DNA of 9,374 nucleotides from JBIIUJ01 sp044340025 (GCA_044340025.1 JBIIUJ010000103.1:1-9374); one strand, 5' to 3'. Shown: positions 1 to 7,913, numbered from the stretch's first letter. A program made the numbers and translations. The notes: a model not told the origin generated them from the sequence alone.

Positions 1-140
1 GTTTCGGCGGCGCGTCGCCATACCTCACCGTCAGCCCGACCAGCCAAACCAATCGTTTTGACGTGCTCGGCCTCAACGCCCAACTCGGCGAACACTTTTG
101 CCGCTTTAGCCGGAAGGTTCTGATCAAGCAGAACCCGCAC
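1..140 (-). CDS. DUF5615 family PIN-like putative toxin (partial, 3' end outside window)
   Basis: Translating the minus strand from the GTG at 140-138 gives a protein beginning MRVLLDQNLPAKAAKVFAEL, followed by a segment with GVEAEHV and GLAG, open to the window edge (46 complete codons). The opening 'MRVLLDxNLP' with its early Asp, then a 'G..A.HV...GL' stretch, is the recognisable start of DUF5615 proteins, which resemble PIN/Mut7-C nucleases and are generally seen as the toxin half of DUF433-DUF5615 pairs. The Asp in LLDQN is the expected first acidic residue of the active site. GTG 140 is preferred over the in-frame GTG at 146 because a GGAG (149-146) lies 5 nt upstream and the protein then starts at the conserved MRVLLD. 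It begins 2 nt after the DUF433 stop, so the two are probably translated together. Toxicity is inferred from the family; the rest of the active site is not visible. Confidence 0.8.
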   Translation of the reverse strand, partial: MRVLLDQNLPAKAAKVFAELGVEAEHVKTIGLAGRADGEVWRRAAE

Positions 141-142
141 CC

Positions 143-379
143 TCACTCCGCCGCGATAATCACGGGCCGCTCCGCCAATCGCGCGGCGAAAGCCAGCGAC
201 GCGGTGATGTCGGCGGCTTCAAGCTCAGGGAAGTCTTCCAGAATTTCCGCGTGCGTCATTCCCGCCTGGAGCATCTCCAGAACGTCCACCACCCTGATCC
301 GCATTTCGCGGATCGTGGGCTTTCCAAAGCAGCGCTCCGGATCAACGGTAATGCGGTCTGTGAGCCACGTCGTCGCCAT
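143..379 (-). CDS. DUF433 domain protein, putative antitoxin
   Basis: This 78-residue protein matches DUF433 along almost its full length. The early 'RITVDPERCFGKPTI' corresponds to the family's ItxDPe...GkPxI motif, followed by 'RIRVVDVLEMLQAGMTHAEI' and then 'EDFPELEAADITASL', the usual helical, HTH-like part. DUF433 proteins are small VapB-like partners commonly encoded directly before a DUF5615 PIN-like protein, as here (2 nt apart). The family role as an antitoxin that binds and blocks its partner, and perhaps autoregulates, is inference for this copy. The start lies 39 nt after the nuoF stop on the same strand. The sequence before the ATG is pyrimidine-rich with no visible Shine-Dalgarno, so expression may depend on read-through from nuoF or on weak or leaderless initiation. 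GC over the pair is about 62% by hand count (positions 1-240), a little below the neighbours, which weakly fits later acquisition. Confidence 0.85.
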   Translation of the reverse strand: MATTWLTDRITVDPERCFGKPTIREMRIRVVDVLEMLQAGMTHAEILEDFPELEAADITASLAFAARLAERPVIIAAE

Positions 380-418
380 AGGCGGAGGATCGCCGATCAG
401 CCGCCGGGGTGCAACGCC

Positions 419-1723
419 CTACTCCGCCGCGATCGCCGCCCCTTGCACGTGCGCGCGGCCTGCCCGGTAGCGGTCGATGCGCTCCTCGATCTCGTGGCGG
501 AAGCAGCGGATGAGGCCCTGCACCGGCCATGCGGCGGCGTCGCCGAGCGCGCAGATCGTGTGGCCTTCCACTTGCCCGGCCACGTCGAGCAGGAGGTCGA
601 TCTCGCGGTGCTCGGCCTCGCCCTTGGCCATGCGGGTGAGCACACGCCACATCCAGCCGGTGCCTTCCCGGCAGGGGGTGCACTGGCCGCAGCTCTCGTG
701 CTTGTAGAAATAGGCGATGCGCGCGATCGCCTGCACCACGTCGGTGGACTGATCCATCACGATCACGGCCGCCGTGCCGAGCCCGGATTTCAGCGCCGAC
801 AGGCTGTCGAAATCCATCAGCGCGGTTTCGGCCATCTCCTGATTGATCATCCGCACGGATGATCCGCCAGGGATCACGGCCTTGAGGTTGCCCCAGCCGC
901 CGCGCACCCCGCCGCAATGCTCTTCCAGCAACTGCCTGAGGGGGATGCTCATCGCCTCTTCGACGTTGCAGGGCCGGTTCACATGGCCGGAGATGCAAAA
1001 CACCTTTGTGCCGGTGTTGTTGGGCCGGCCAAAGCCCGCAAACCATTCCGCCCCGCGGCGCAGGATCGTGGGCACGACGGCGATGGATTCGACATTGTTG
1101 ACCGTGGTCGGGCAGCCATAGAGGCCGGCGTTCGCCGGGAACGGCGGCTTGAGCCGTGGCTGGCCCTTCTTGCCCTCCAGGCTTTCCAGAAGCGCGGTTT
1201 CTTCGCCGCAGATATAGGCGCCCGCGCCATGGTGGACGTAGAGATCGAATTCCCAGCCGTGGATGTTGTTCTTGCCGATCAGGCGCGCCGCATAGGCCTC
1301 CTTGATCGCCTCCTCGAGCACTTCGCGCTCGCGCACATATTCACCCCGGATGTAGATATAGGCGGCGTGGGCCTGCATCGCGAAGCTTGCGATCAGGCAG
1401 CCCTCGATCAGCAGGTGCGGATCGTGGCGCATCATGTCGCGGTCCTTGCAGGTGCCGGGCTCGCTCTCGTCGGCGTTGACGACGAGGTAATGCGGCCGGT
1501 CCTTCACCTCCTTGGGCATGAAGGACCACTTGAGCCCCGTGGGAAAACCCGCCCCGCCCCGGCCGCGCAAGCCGGAGTTCTTCACCTGGGTGATGATCCA
1601 GTCGCGCCCCAGCGCAATCATGTCGGGCGTCATGTTCCAGGCGCCGCGGGCCTTCGCCGCCTCCAGCCGCCAGTCCTGCCGGCCGTAGAGATTGAGAAAG
1701 ATGCGGTCCTTGTCAGCGAGCAT
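419..1723 (-). CDS. nuoF: NADH-quinone oxidoreductase subunit F (NuoF)
   Basis: NuoF is the peripheral-arm subunit of complex I that oxidises NADH. It carries FMN and the N3 [4Fe-4S] cluster and passes electrons on, working with NuoE and NuoG on the cytoplasmic side. The 434-residue product (E. coli NuoF is about 445) has the glycine-rich nucleotide-binding motif GRGGAGFPTG at residues 54-63, the 'NADESEPGTCKDR' stretch, 'GAGAYICGEETALLESLEGK', and the cluster ligands in CGQCTPC (C345, C348, C351) with C391 in TICALGD. The frame stays open to 1855, but the extra 44 residues are unlike the family, whereas MLADKDRIF at 1723 is the standard NuoF beginning; no strong Shine-Dalgarno is visible at either start. 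Unusually, the next minus-strand gene upstream (a small membrane gene, then nuoE) lies about 6.2 kb away across two opposite-strand genes. nuoF must therefore use a promoter in the gap shared with the kinase. Confidence 0.97.
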   Translation of the reverse strand: MLADKDRIFLNLYGRQDWRLEAAKARGAWNMTPDMIALGRDWIITQVKNSGLRGRGGAGFPTGLKWSFMPKEVKDRPHYLVVNADESEPGTCKDRDMMRHDPHLLIEGCLIASFAMQAHAAYIYIRGEYVREREVLEEAIKEAYAARLIGKNNIHGWEFDLYVHHGAGAYICGEETALLESLEGKKGQPRLKPPFPANAGLYGCPTTVNNVESIAVVPTILRRGAEWFAGFGRPNNTGTKVFCISGHVNRPCNVEEAMSIPLRQLLEEHCGGVRGGWGNLKAVIPGGSSVRMINQEMAETALMDFDSLSALKSGLGTAAVIVMDQSTDVVQAIARIAYFYKHESCGQCTPCREGTGWMWRVLTRMAKGEAEHREIDLLLDVAGQVEGHTICALGDAAAWPVQGLIRCFRHEIEERIDRYRAGRAHVQGAAIAAE

Positions 1724-1756
1724 GAGAGGCTGTCCGAAGCGTGGATGTCTGAGGCT

Positions 1757-1784
1757 CAGATACAACGCTTGGCGAACCGCGCAA
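1757..1784 (-). promoter_or_regulatory. candidate sigma70-type promoter for nuoF
   Basis: On the minus strand, TTGCGC (1784-1779) and TATCTG (1762-1757) are separated by 16 nt, each matching 4 of 6 consensus bases. Initiation would fall near 1750, leaving a leader of about 27 nt before the nuoF ATG at 1723. A promoter is expected in this gap because no same-strand gene lies directly upstream. The match is modest and such hits occur by chance, so confidence is low. Confidence 0.3.
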
Positions 1785-1851
1785 ACCATTGAGCGCACGC
1801 GCCCTGCGGCGCCTGCGCGGCGCTCGGTCGCATCCATTCGCCTCGCCATGA

Positions 1852-1865
1852 TCACGCATCCGTGA
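1852..1865. promoter_or_regulatory. short inverted repeat in the nuoF/kinase divergent gap, possible operator
   Basis: TCACG and CGTGA form perfect 5-bp arms around a 4-bp spacer (CATC), with a TGATCA palindrome overlapping the left side at 1849-1854. It lies about 45 bp upstream of the kinase start and between the two divergent genes, where a shared regulator could bind. It resembles no operator I can name, and 5-bp arms may be chance. Confidence 0.2.
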
Positions 1866-1894
1866 GCATCCTGCGTCCAAGCGCGAGAAGCGCT

Positions 1895-1902
1895 GGGGAG
1901 GG
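1895..1902 (+). promoter_or_regulatory. ribosome binding site of the sensor kinase
   Basis: GGGGAGGG sits 6 nt before the GTG at 1909 and is the reason for choosing that start. Directly upstream, AGCGC (1880-1884) and GCGCT (1890-1894) could pair around a GAGAA loop, ending at the first base of this site; allowing one mismatch, the stem could extend into its first Gs. Confidence 0.65.
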
Positions 1903-1908
1903 TGCGAC

Positions 1909-4900
1909 GTGGATCTCGGCGTGGTCTCGCTCACGGCGGCGGCCTATGCGGGGCTTCTGTTCTGGCTCGCCTGGGCGGTGGAGCGGCGCCCCGAACGCTT
2001 TGGCTGGGTGAACCGCCCCCTGGCCTATGCGCTGGCGCTGGCGGTATATTGCACGAGTTGGACGTTCTACGGCGGCGTCGGCACGGCCGCGACCGGCGGC
2101 TGGACCTATCTGCCGATCTATCTGGGGCCGATCCTCGTCTTCCTGTTCGGGCAGGATTTCCTGCGCCGGCTGGCCCAGGCCGTGCAGCGCGAGAACCTGA
2201 CCTCGATCGCGGATTTCCTTTCCTCCCGCTATGGCAAGAGCCGCAGCCTCGCTGCGCTGGTCACGACGCTCGCGACCCTGGCCGCCCTGCCCTACATCGC
2301 CCTGCAGCTGAAGGCCCTGGGCATGAGCGCGGCCGGGCTTCTGTCAGGCGACTGGACAGCCCCGCCCGAGCCTTCCCATCCCGCAGTCGGGATCATCGCT
2401 GGCGTGCTCGCCATGTTTGCGATCCTATTTGGTGCCCGCCGTTATGAGGCGGCTGGCCACAACCGGGGGATTGTGGCGGCGATTGCGGTGGAAGCGGTCG
2501 TCAAGCTCGCTGCGCTGCTCCTGCTTGGCGGATTCGCCTTCGTGGCGCTTGCAGACGCCCCGGCGCCGAGCGTGAACAGGGCGCTGGCGGAGTTTGATGC
2601 GCTGTTCGCCGTCTCGAACCTGCAGCCGGAATTCCTGACGATCACGCTTCTGTCGATGGCGGCGATCGTGTGCCTGCCGCGGCAATTCTATGTCGGCTTT
2701 GTCGAGTATCGCCGTCGCGCAGACCTCGCGACGGCGAGCTGGGCGTTCCCGCTCTATCTGCTGCTGACCGCCCTGATCGTGGCGCCGATCACGCTGGCGG
2801 GGCTCGCAATCCTGCCTGCAAGCGTCTCGGCGGATCTGTTTGTTCTCGACCTGCCCTTGGCGCTCGGCGCGGACTGGCTGGCGCTGATCGCGTTTCTGGG
2901 CGGATTTTCCGCCGCGACCGGCATGATCATCGTGGAGTGCGTGGCGCTGGCGACCATGATCTCCAACGACCTTGTCGCTCCTTTCCTGTTGCGACGGGGG
3001 ATCCTGCGCGAGCGCGACATCGGCGCGGTGATGCTCAGCGTGCGTCGGATCGCGATCGCTGGGCTCCTGGGGCTCGCCTACCTCTATTATCTGAAGCTTG
3101 ATGCGAGCGAGAGCCTCGCCGCCATCGGCCTGATCGCGTTCGCGGCGGTGGCGCAATTCGGGCCGGCGCTGCTGGCGGCGATCTACTGGCCGAAGATCAA
3201 TCAGCGCGGCGTGATGCTCGGGCTGGCTGCGGGCGGCGCGCTCTGGGCCTACACGCTGCTGTTGCCGGCCTATCTCGGCGCCGACACGCTGACCGCCTGG
3301 GCGAACGCGCGCGGGCTTGGCGCGCTCCTCAATCCGCACGCGCTCATGGGTCTTTCCGGTCTCGATCCGCTCACCCATGGCGTGATCTGGAGCCTTGGGG
3401 TGAACATCGCGATCATGGTTGCAGGCTCGGCCCTGACGCCCGCCCCGCTTGCCGATCGGCTGCGCGCAGCGGTGTTCAATCCCTCGCTGGCGGTCGCGGG
3501 CGAAGGCGGCGTGCGCACGCTGGGCGACCTCGCCGTGCTGGTGGAGCGGTTTGTCGGCGTGCGCGAAGCGGAGGCGAGTTTCCTTGCCCCGTTGGGGGCG
3601 CCAGGGCGCGAGGCCGCCATCGATGCGCGCGGCGCCGGGCTCGCCGAACGCCTGATCGCCCAGGTGATCGGCGCATCCTCGGCGCGCGTGATCATGACCT
3701 CCGCGCTCAGCGGCGGGGCGGTCGATGTGGCCGATGTCGTGCGCCTTCTCGACGACACAAAGGCCGAACTGAAATTCTCCCGCGGCCTGCTTTCCTCCGC
3801 GCTCGACAACATCAGCCAGGGCGTGAGCGTCGTGGATCGCGATCTGCGGCTGACGGCGTGGAATGCGCGTTATCTGGAGCTGTTCGAGTTTCCGCCCGGC
3901 TTCATCCGGGTCGGTTTGCCGATCGCAGACGTGATCCGCTTCAACGCCGAGCGCGGCGAGTGCGGCCCGGGCGAAGTGGACGCCCATGTGGCGCGCCGGC
4001 TCGCCGCCATACAGCGCCGCCTGCCCCATGCCTATGAGCGCCGCCGGCCCAACGGGACGGTGCTCAAGACCTTCGGCAATCCGATGCCAGATGGCGGCTA
4101 TGTGACGAGTTTCACCGACATCACGGCCGAAAAACAGGCCGAAGAGGCCCTGCGCCAGGCCAAGGACCAGCTGGAATTGCGCGTGGAGGAACGCACCGCC
4201 GCTCTGCGCCGGGCCAATGCGGATCTGGCGAGCGAAGCCGAACGCAATCTGAAGCTCGCGCGCGCTCTCGCCGCCGCCAAGGCGGCAGCCGAGGAAGCGA
4301 CCCTGTCCAAGACCAAATTCCTTGCCGCCGCCAGCCACGACCTGCTGCAGCCGCTCAACGCGGCGCGCCTGTTTACAGCCGCCCTCTCCGATACGCCGGG
4401 CGCCAAGGCTGCCGACGCGAAGGTTCTGATCCGCTCGATCGACCGGTCGATTGCGGCCGCAGACAGCCTGCTGCGCGCACTGCTCGACATTTCCAAACTC
4501 GAGGCCGGCGGCATGCGCGTGACCCGGACGCGCTTTCCCATCGGGGCGTTGATCGAGGAGCTGGCGAGCCAGTTCGCGCCCCTTGCGGCGGCGAAAGGCC
4601 TTTCAGTGCGGGCTGCGCCCACCGCGCTGTGGGTGGAGAGCGACCGCGGCCTCCTGCGCTCGGCTGTGCAGAATTTCCTGTCCAACGCCGTGCGTTACAC
4701 CAATCGGGGCGGCATCGTGATCGGCTGCCGCCGGCGGGGCGAGCGCTGCGTGATCGAGGTCTGGGATACCGGCGCGGGCATCCCCGACACCCACCGCTCG
4801 GCGATCTTCGAGGAGTTCCGGCGCATGCATCCAGCAGGCGACGAACCCGCCGCGGGGCTGGGCCTAGCTATCGTCGATCGGATCGCGCGCCTGCTCGGGG

Positions 4901-5412
4901 CCGAAATCGACCTGCGCTCGCGGGTGGGCAAGGGCAGCGTGTTTGCGATTGACGCGCCAGTCGCGCCTGAAGCGCCGCCCGCCCTCGGCCCGGCGCTGGA
5001 GGATGCGGCCAGGACGCAGGCGCCGCTGAAGCTGCGCGTGCTGTGTGTGGACAACGACCCCGTCATCCTGGATGCGATGGCGCGGCTGCTGCGCGGCTGG
5101 GGCTGCCGGCCGGTTCGGGCGCGCTCCTATGGCGAAGCGATCGCGGCGTTGCACGAGGCGCGGTTTGACACAGCCCTGGTGGATTTCCAGCTGGATGATC
5201 CGCGCGGCACCGGGCTCGGCGTGCTGGCCGCCTGGCGGGAGAAGAACCCCGGCCGCCCGGCCGCCCTCATCACCGCAGACGCCGCCCCCGCCCTGGCCGA
5301 CGCCGCCGAGGCGCGCGGCGCTGTCTTGATGACCAAACCTGTTCCGCCGCGCGACCTCCGGGCGTTTCTGGAACGCGCGCCAGCGGCGGCGCGGGAAGAT
5401 CGGCCAGCCTGA
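1909..5412 (+). CDS. sodium:solute symporter-domain hybrid sensor histidine kinase/response regulator (CbrA/CrbS/NahK-like)
   Basis: A 1167-residue membrane kinase. Residues 1-510 carry about 13 hydrophobic segments in the layout of the SLC5/SSSF (PutP-like) transporter fold. Residues 530-620 form a soluble linker resembling the STAC region of CbrA-type kinases. A PAS domain follows (about 630-735, 'DNISQGVSVVDRDLRLTAWN'), then a coiled coil (740-805), then HisKA with the H-box SHDLLQPLNAARLF (phosphorylated His810). The HATPase domain shows the N-box around N926, DTGAGIP from D953 and GLGLAIV at 983-989. A C-terminal receiver has CVDNDP (D1048, D1050), phosphoacceptor D1092 and K1143. All catalytic residues appear intact. 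Relatives (CbrA, CrbS) sense or import nutrients and steer carbon use, for example the acetate switch; the ligand here is unknown. No separate response regulator is in the window, so the output partner lies elsewhere. The start is a GTG with a good ribosome-binding site. It is divergent from nuoF. Confidence 0.93.
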   Translation: MDLGVVSLTAAAYAGLLFWLAWAVERRPERFGWVNRPLAYALALAVYCTSWTFYGGVGTAATGGWTYLPIYLGPILVFLFGQDFLRRLAQAVQRENLTSIADFLSSRYGKSRSLAALVTTLATLAALPYIALQLKALGMSAAGLLSGDWTAPPEPSHPAVGIIAGVLAMFAILFGARRYEAAGHNRGIVAAIAVEAVVKLAALLLLGGFAFVALADAPAPSVNRALAEFDALFAVSNLQPEFLTITLLSMAAIVCLPRQFYVGFVEYRRRADLATASWAFPLYLLLTALIVAPITLAGLAILPASVSADLFVLDLPLALGADWLALIAFLGGFSAATGMIIVECVALATMISNDLVAPFLLRRGILRERDIGAVMLSVRRIAIAGLLGLAYLYYLKLDASESLAAIGLIAFAAVAQFGPALLAAIYWPKINQRGVMLGLAAGGALWAYTLLLPAYLGADTLTAWANARGLGALLNPHALMGLSGLDPLTHGVIWSLGVNIAIMVAGSALTPAPLADRLRAAVFNPSLAVAGEGGVRTLGDLAVLVERFVGVREAEASFLAPLGAPGREAAIDARGAGLAERLIAQVIGASSARVIMTSALSGGAVDVADVVRLLDDTKAELKFSRGLLSSALDNISQGVSVVDRDLRLTAWNARYLELFEFPPGFIRVGLPIADVIRFNAERGECGPGEVDAHVARRLAAIQRRLPHAYERRRPNGTVLKTFGNPMPDGGYVTSFTDITAEKQAEEALRQAKDQLELRVEERTAALRRANADLASEAERNLKLARALAAAKAAAEEATLSKTKFLAAASHDLLQPLNAARLFTAALSDTPGAKAADAKVLIRSIDRSIAAADSLLRALLDISKLEAGGMRVTRTRFPIGALIEELASQFAPLAAAKGLSVRAAPTALWVESDRGLLRSAVQNFLSNAVRYTNRGGIVIGCRRRGERCVIEVWDTGAGIPDTHRSAIFEEFRRMHPAGDEPAAGLGLAIVDRIARLLGAEIDLRSRVGKGSVFAIDAPVAPEAPPALGPALEDAARTQAPLKLRVLCVDNDPVILDAMARLLRGWGCRPVRARSYGEAIAALHEARFDTALVDFQLDDPRGTGLGVLAAWREKNPGRPAALITADAAPALADAAEARGAVLMTKPVPPRDLRAFLERAPAAAREDRPA

Positions 5413-5425
5413 GAGAACCTCCCTG

Positions 5426-5490
5426 CGGCGAAGGCCGGGGCCCGGATCGGAAGGCGCCGCGCTCGACGATCTGGATCCCGGCCTTCGCCG
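5426..5490. repeat. long imperfect inverted repeat (REP-like palindromic element) between kinase and helicase
   Basis: Arms 5426-5448 and 5468-5490 are each 23 nt and match without gaps at 20 of 23 positions when one is reverse-complemented; the loop is 19 nt. In RNA from the plus strand two of the three mismatches become G-U pairs, giving a very strong stem. The right arm contains GATCCCGGCCTTCGCCGGGA (5474-5493), a motif I recognise as a common intergenic palindrome in GC-rich alphaproteobacteria, so it is probably a copy of a dispersed repeat. It starts 13 nt after the kinase stop. No T-run follows, so it is not a canonical terminator, though it could slow transcription or stabilise the 3' end of the kinase mRNA. 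Confidence 0.75.
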
Positions 5491-5600
5491 GGATGGGGCG
5501 TCTTGCAAAGCATCCAGACCAGCCAACTCCAACCTGCTTCGCCGCGCAGGCGGAAGCATTGCGCCTGCCCCCGCGCGCGATTCATGCTAGCGCTGGCGCC

Positions 5601-7913
5601 ATGTCGGAGCTTTCGATCAGCCAGCGCGCCATGGCCCGGCCGGGCGCGGAAAACGCGCCCTATCTCAGCGGCCTGAACCCGGAGCAGCTTCAGGCGGTCG
5701 AGACGCTCGACGGCCCGGTGCTGATGCTCGCCGGCGCCGGCACGGGCAAGACCAAGGCGCTGACCGCGCGCATCGCGCATCTGCTCTGGACACGCCGGGC
5801 CAAGCCCTGGGAGATCCTGGCTGTCACCTTCACCAACAAGGCCGCGCGCGAGATGCGCCACCGGGTGGAGGGTCTGATCGGCGAGACGGCGCAGGGGCTG
5901 CGCTGGCTCGGCACGTTCCACTCCGTCTCGGCGGCCATCCTGCGCCGCCATGCCGAGCTTGTGGGGCTCAAGTCCAGCTTCACCATTCTGGATGCCGACG
6001 ATCAGATCCGCCTGCTGAAGCAGGTGATTCAGGCCGCAGACATCGACGAGAAACGCTGGACCGCGCGGTTTCTCGCCGGGCTGATCGATGGCTGGAAGAA
6101 CCGGGCGCTGACGCCGGACAAGGTTCCCGCCGACGAATCCTACGCCTTCGCCGGCGGGCGCGGGGCGACGCTCTATGCGACCTATGAGCAGCGGCTGAAG
6201 GTGCTGAACGCCTGCGACTTTGGCGACCTGTTGCTGCACTGCCTGACGCTGTTTCGGGAAAACCCCGATCTTCTCGCCGACTATCACGAGCGGTTCCGAT
6301 ATCTTCTCGTGGACGAGTATCAGGACACGAACGTCGCCCAATATCTCTGGCTGCGCCTGCTCGCGCAGAAAGGCCACAATATCTGTGTGGTCGGCGACGA
6401 CGACCAGTCCATCTATGGATGGCGTGGCGCAGAAGTCGACAACATCCTGCGGTTTGAAAAGGATTTTCCCGGCGCAAAGGTGATCAAGCTGGAGCGCAAC
6501 TACCGCTCCACCGCCCATATCCTCGGGGCAGCCTCCGGCCTCATCGCCGCCAACAAGGCCCGGCTCGGGAAGACGCTTTGGACCGAAGCCGACGGCGGGG
6601 ACCCGGTGAAGGTGCGCGGCGTCTGGGACGGGGACGCCGAAGCACGCCTCATCGCCGATGATATCGAGAGCTGGCGGCGATCCGGCCGGCGCTATGCCGA
6701 GGCGGCCGTTCTGGTGCGCGCCTCCTGGCAAATGCGCGCCTTCGAGGAGCGCTTCATCCTGCTGGGCCTGCCCTATCGCGTGATCGGGGGCCCGCGCTTC
6801 TTCGAGCGCGCCGAGATCCGCGACGCCCACGCTTATCTGCGGCTTGTGCGATCGGACGCAGACGATCTGGCGTTCGAGCGGGTGGCCAACACGCCAAAGC
6901 GCGGCATCGGCGACACGAGCCTGCAAAAGATCGCCGCCGCCGCGCGCGCCGCCGCCGTGCCGCTGTCGCAGATGGCCGAAACCCTGATCGCCACCGACGA
7001 GCTGAAGGGCCCGGCGCGCACGGGCCTCGCCCGCTTCCTGCGCGATCTGGAGCGCTGGCGCGCCCGTGCGCGCGAACTCCCCCACACCGAGCTTGCCGAG
7101 CTGATCCTGGAGGAGAGCGGCTACACAGACATGCTGCGCGCCGACAAAAGCCCGCAGGCCGCCTCCCGTCTCGACAACCTCAAGGAGCTTGTGCAGGCGA
7201 TGGGCGCGTTCGACAGCCTGGCCGCCTATCTGGAGCACGTGGAGCTGGTGATGGATGTGGAGCGCGCCGAGGAAGGCGATGCGGTCCAGATCCTGACGCT
7301 GCACGCCGCCAAGGGGCTGGAGTGGCCGCTGGTGTTTCTGCCGGGCTGGGAGGAGGAGGTGTTCCCCTCGCGGCGCGCGCTCGACGAAGGCGGCCAGAAG
7401 AGCCTCGAGGAGGAGCGGCGGCTGGCCTATGTCGGGCTGACGCGCGCGCGCGAAAGCGCCCGCCTCAGCTTTGCCGCCAACCGCCAGATCTATGGCCGCT
7501 GGCAATCGGTCTTGCCGTCGCGCTTTGTCGACGAGCTGCCCGAAGCCCATGTGGAGGCGATTTCCGAGACCGGCTATTTCGGCGGCGGCAGCGCCTCCGA
7601 GCGGTTCGCCGCACTCGGTCCCCTGGCGATGGAGGCCGGCGCGGGCTTCGGGTCCGGCTATGAGAGCCCGGGCTGGAAGCGCGCTCAGGCCGCCGGCGGC
7701 TTTGCCGCCAAGCCGCCGCCCGTTCTGGAGGGCAAGGCGACGCTTGTGGCCAAATCCGGTGCGGCCGACGCCCGCTTCGGCGCAGGCGACCGGGTGTTTC
7801 ACGACAAGTTCGGTTATGGGCGCGTGACCCTGGTGGAGGGCAACAAGCTCACCGTGGCGTTCGAACACTCGGGCGAAAAGAAGGTGATCGACAGCTTCGT
7901 GAAGGCGGCGTGA
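5601..7913 (+). CDS. uvrD: ATP-dependent DNA helicase UvrD/PcrA (superfamily 1A)
   Basis: A 3'-5' helicase of the UvrD/PcrA/Rep family that unwinds DNA in nucleotide-excision and mismatch repair and clears obstacles at forks. With the chosen start it has 770 residues and a full motif set: Q-motif LNPEQLQAV (Q29), Walker A AGAGTGKT (K50), AVTFTNKAAREM, motif II VDEYQDTN (D238, E239), GDDDQSIYGWRGA (265-277), LERNYRST (297-304), LTLHAAKGLEWP (565-576), and motif VI RRLAYVGLTRAR with arginine finger R615. The last 45 residues ('GDRVFHDKFGYGRV...') are the Tudor-like C-terminal domain that binds RNA polymerase in this family. The frame opens at 5493, but that ATG overlaps the inverted repeat and the added residues are unlike UvrD. 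ATG 5601 is preferred and ATG 5631 is possible; neither has a clear ribosome-binding site. A weak TTGCGC (5559-5564)/CATGCT (5583-5588) pair might drive a near-leaderless mRNA. Confidence 0.95.
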   Translation: MSELSISQRAMARPGAENAPYLSGLNPEQLQAVETLDGPVLMLAGAGTGKTKALTARIAHLLWTRRAKPWEILAVTFTNKAAREMRHRVEGLIGETAQGLRWLGTFHSVSAAILRRHAELVGLKSSFTILDADDQIRLLKQVIQAADIDEKRWTARFLAGLIDGWKNRALTPDKVPADESYAFAGGRGATLYATYEQRLKVLNACDFGDLLLHCLTLFRENPDLLADYHERFRYLLVDEYQDTNVAQYLWLRLLAQKGHNICVVGDDDQSIYGWRGAEVDNILRFEKDFPGAKVIKLERNYRSTAHILGAASGLIAANKARLGKTLWTEADGGDPVKVRGVWDGDAEARLIADDIESWRRSGRRYAEAAVLVRASWQMRAFEERFILLGLPYRVIGGPRFFERAEIRDAHAYLRLVRSDADDLAFERVANTPKRGIGDTSLQKIAAAARAAAVPLSQMAETLIATDELKGPARTGLARFLRDLERWRARARELPHTELAELILEESGYTDMLRADKSPQAASRLDNLKELVQAMGAFDSLAAYLEHVELVMDVERAEEGDAVQILTLHAAKGLEWPLVFLPGWEEEVFPSRRALDEGGQKSLEEERRLAYVGLTRARESARLSFAANRQIYGRWQSVLPSRFVDELPEAHVEAISETGYFGGGSASERFAALGPLAMEAGAGFGSGYESPGWKRAQAAGGFAAKPPPVLEGKATLVAKSGAADARFGAGDRVFHDKFGYGRVTLVEGNKLTVAFEHSGEKKVIDSFVKAA

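Noticed and set aside
917..1792. Plus-strand open frames across nuoF (also 251-862 and 63-470)
   Set aside because: They mirror the nuoF, DUF433 and DUF5615 coding regions, show no family motifs, and result from codon bias.
1724..1855. A 44-residue N-terminal extension of NuoF
   Set aside because: The frame is open to a GTG at 1855, but the extra residues are unlike NuoF and the family beginning MLADKDRIF lies at 1723.
2425..4338. A 637-codon minus-strand frame antisense to the sensor kinase
   Set aside because: Its translation is rich in Arg, Gln, Gly and His with no domain pattern, while the plus strand encodes continuous transporter and PAS domains.
5426..5490. The inverted repeat as a classical intrinsic terminator
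   Set aside because: Neither side of the stem is followed by a T-run, so the standard terminator signature is missing.
5493..5600. An upstream start for UvrD giving 806 residues
   Set aside because: The ATG at 5493 overlaps the end of the palindromic repeat and the added 36 residues do not resemble the UvrD N-terminus.
5127..7868. A 913-codon open frame on the minus strand antisense to uvrD
   Set aside because: It lies opposite a helicase gene with every family motif intact. Long antisense frames are common in very GC-rich genes because stop codons are rare in that frame. I saw no recognisable domain in its translation.
1909..7913. The kinase-helicase block as a transposon or integrated element
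   Set aside because: No transposase, integrase, terminal repeats or target duplication could be seen at either border, and both genes look like ordinary chromosomal genes with the same high GC as the surroundings.
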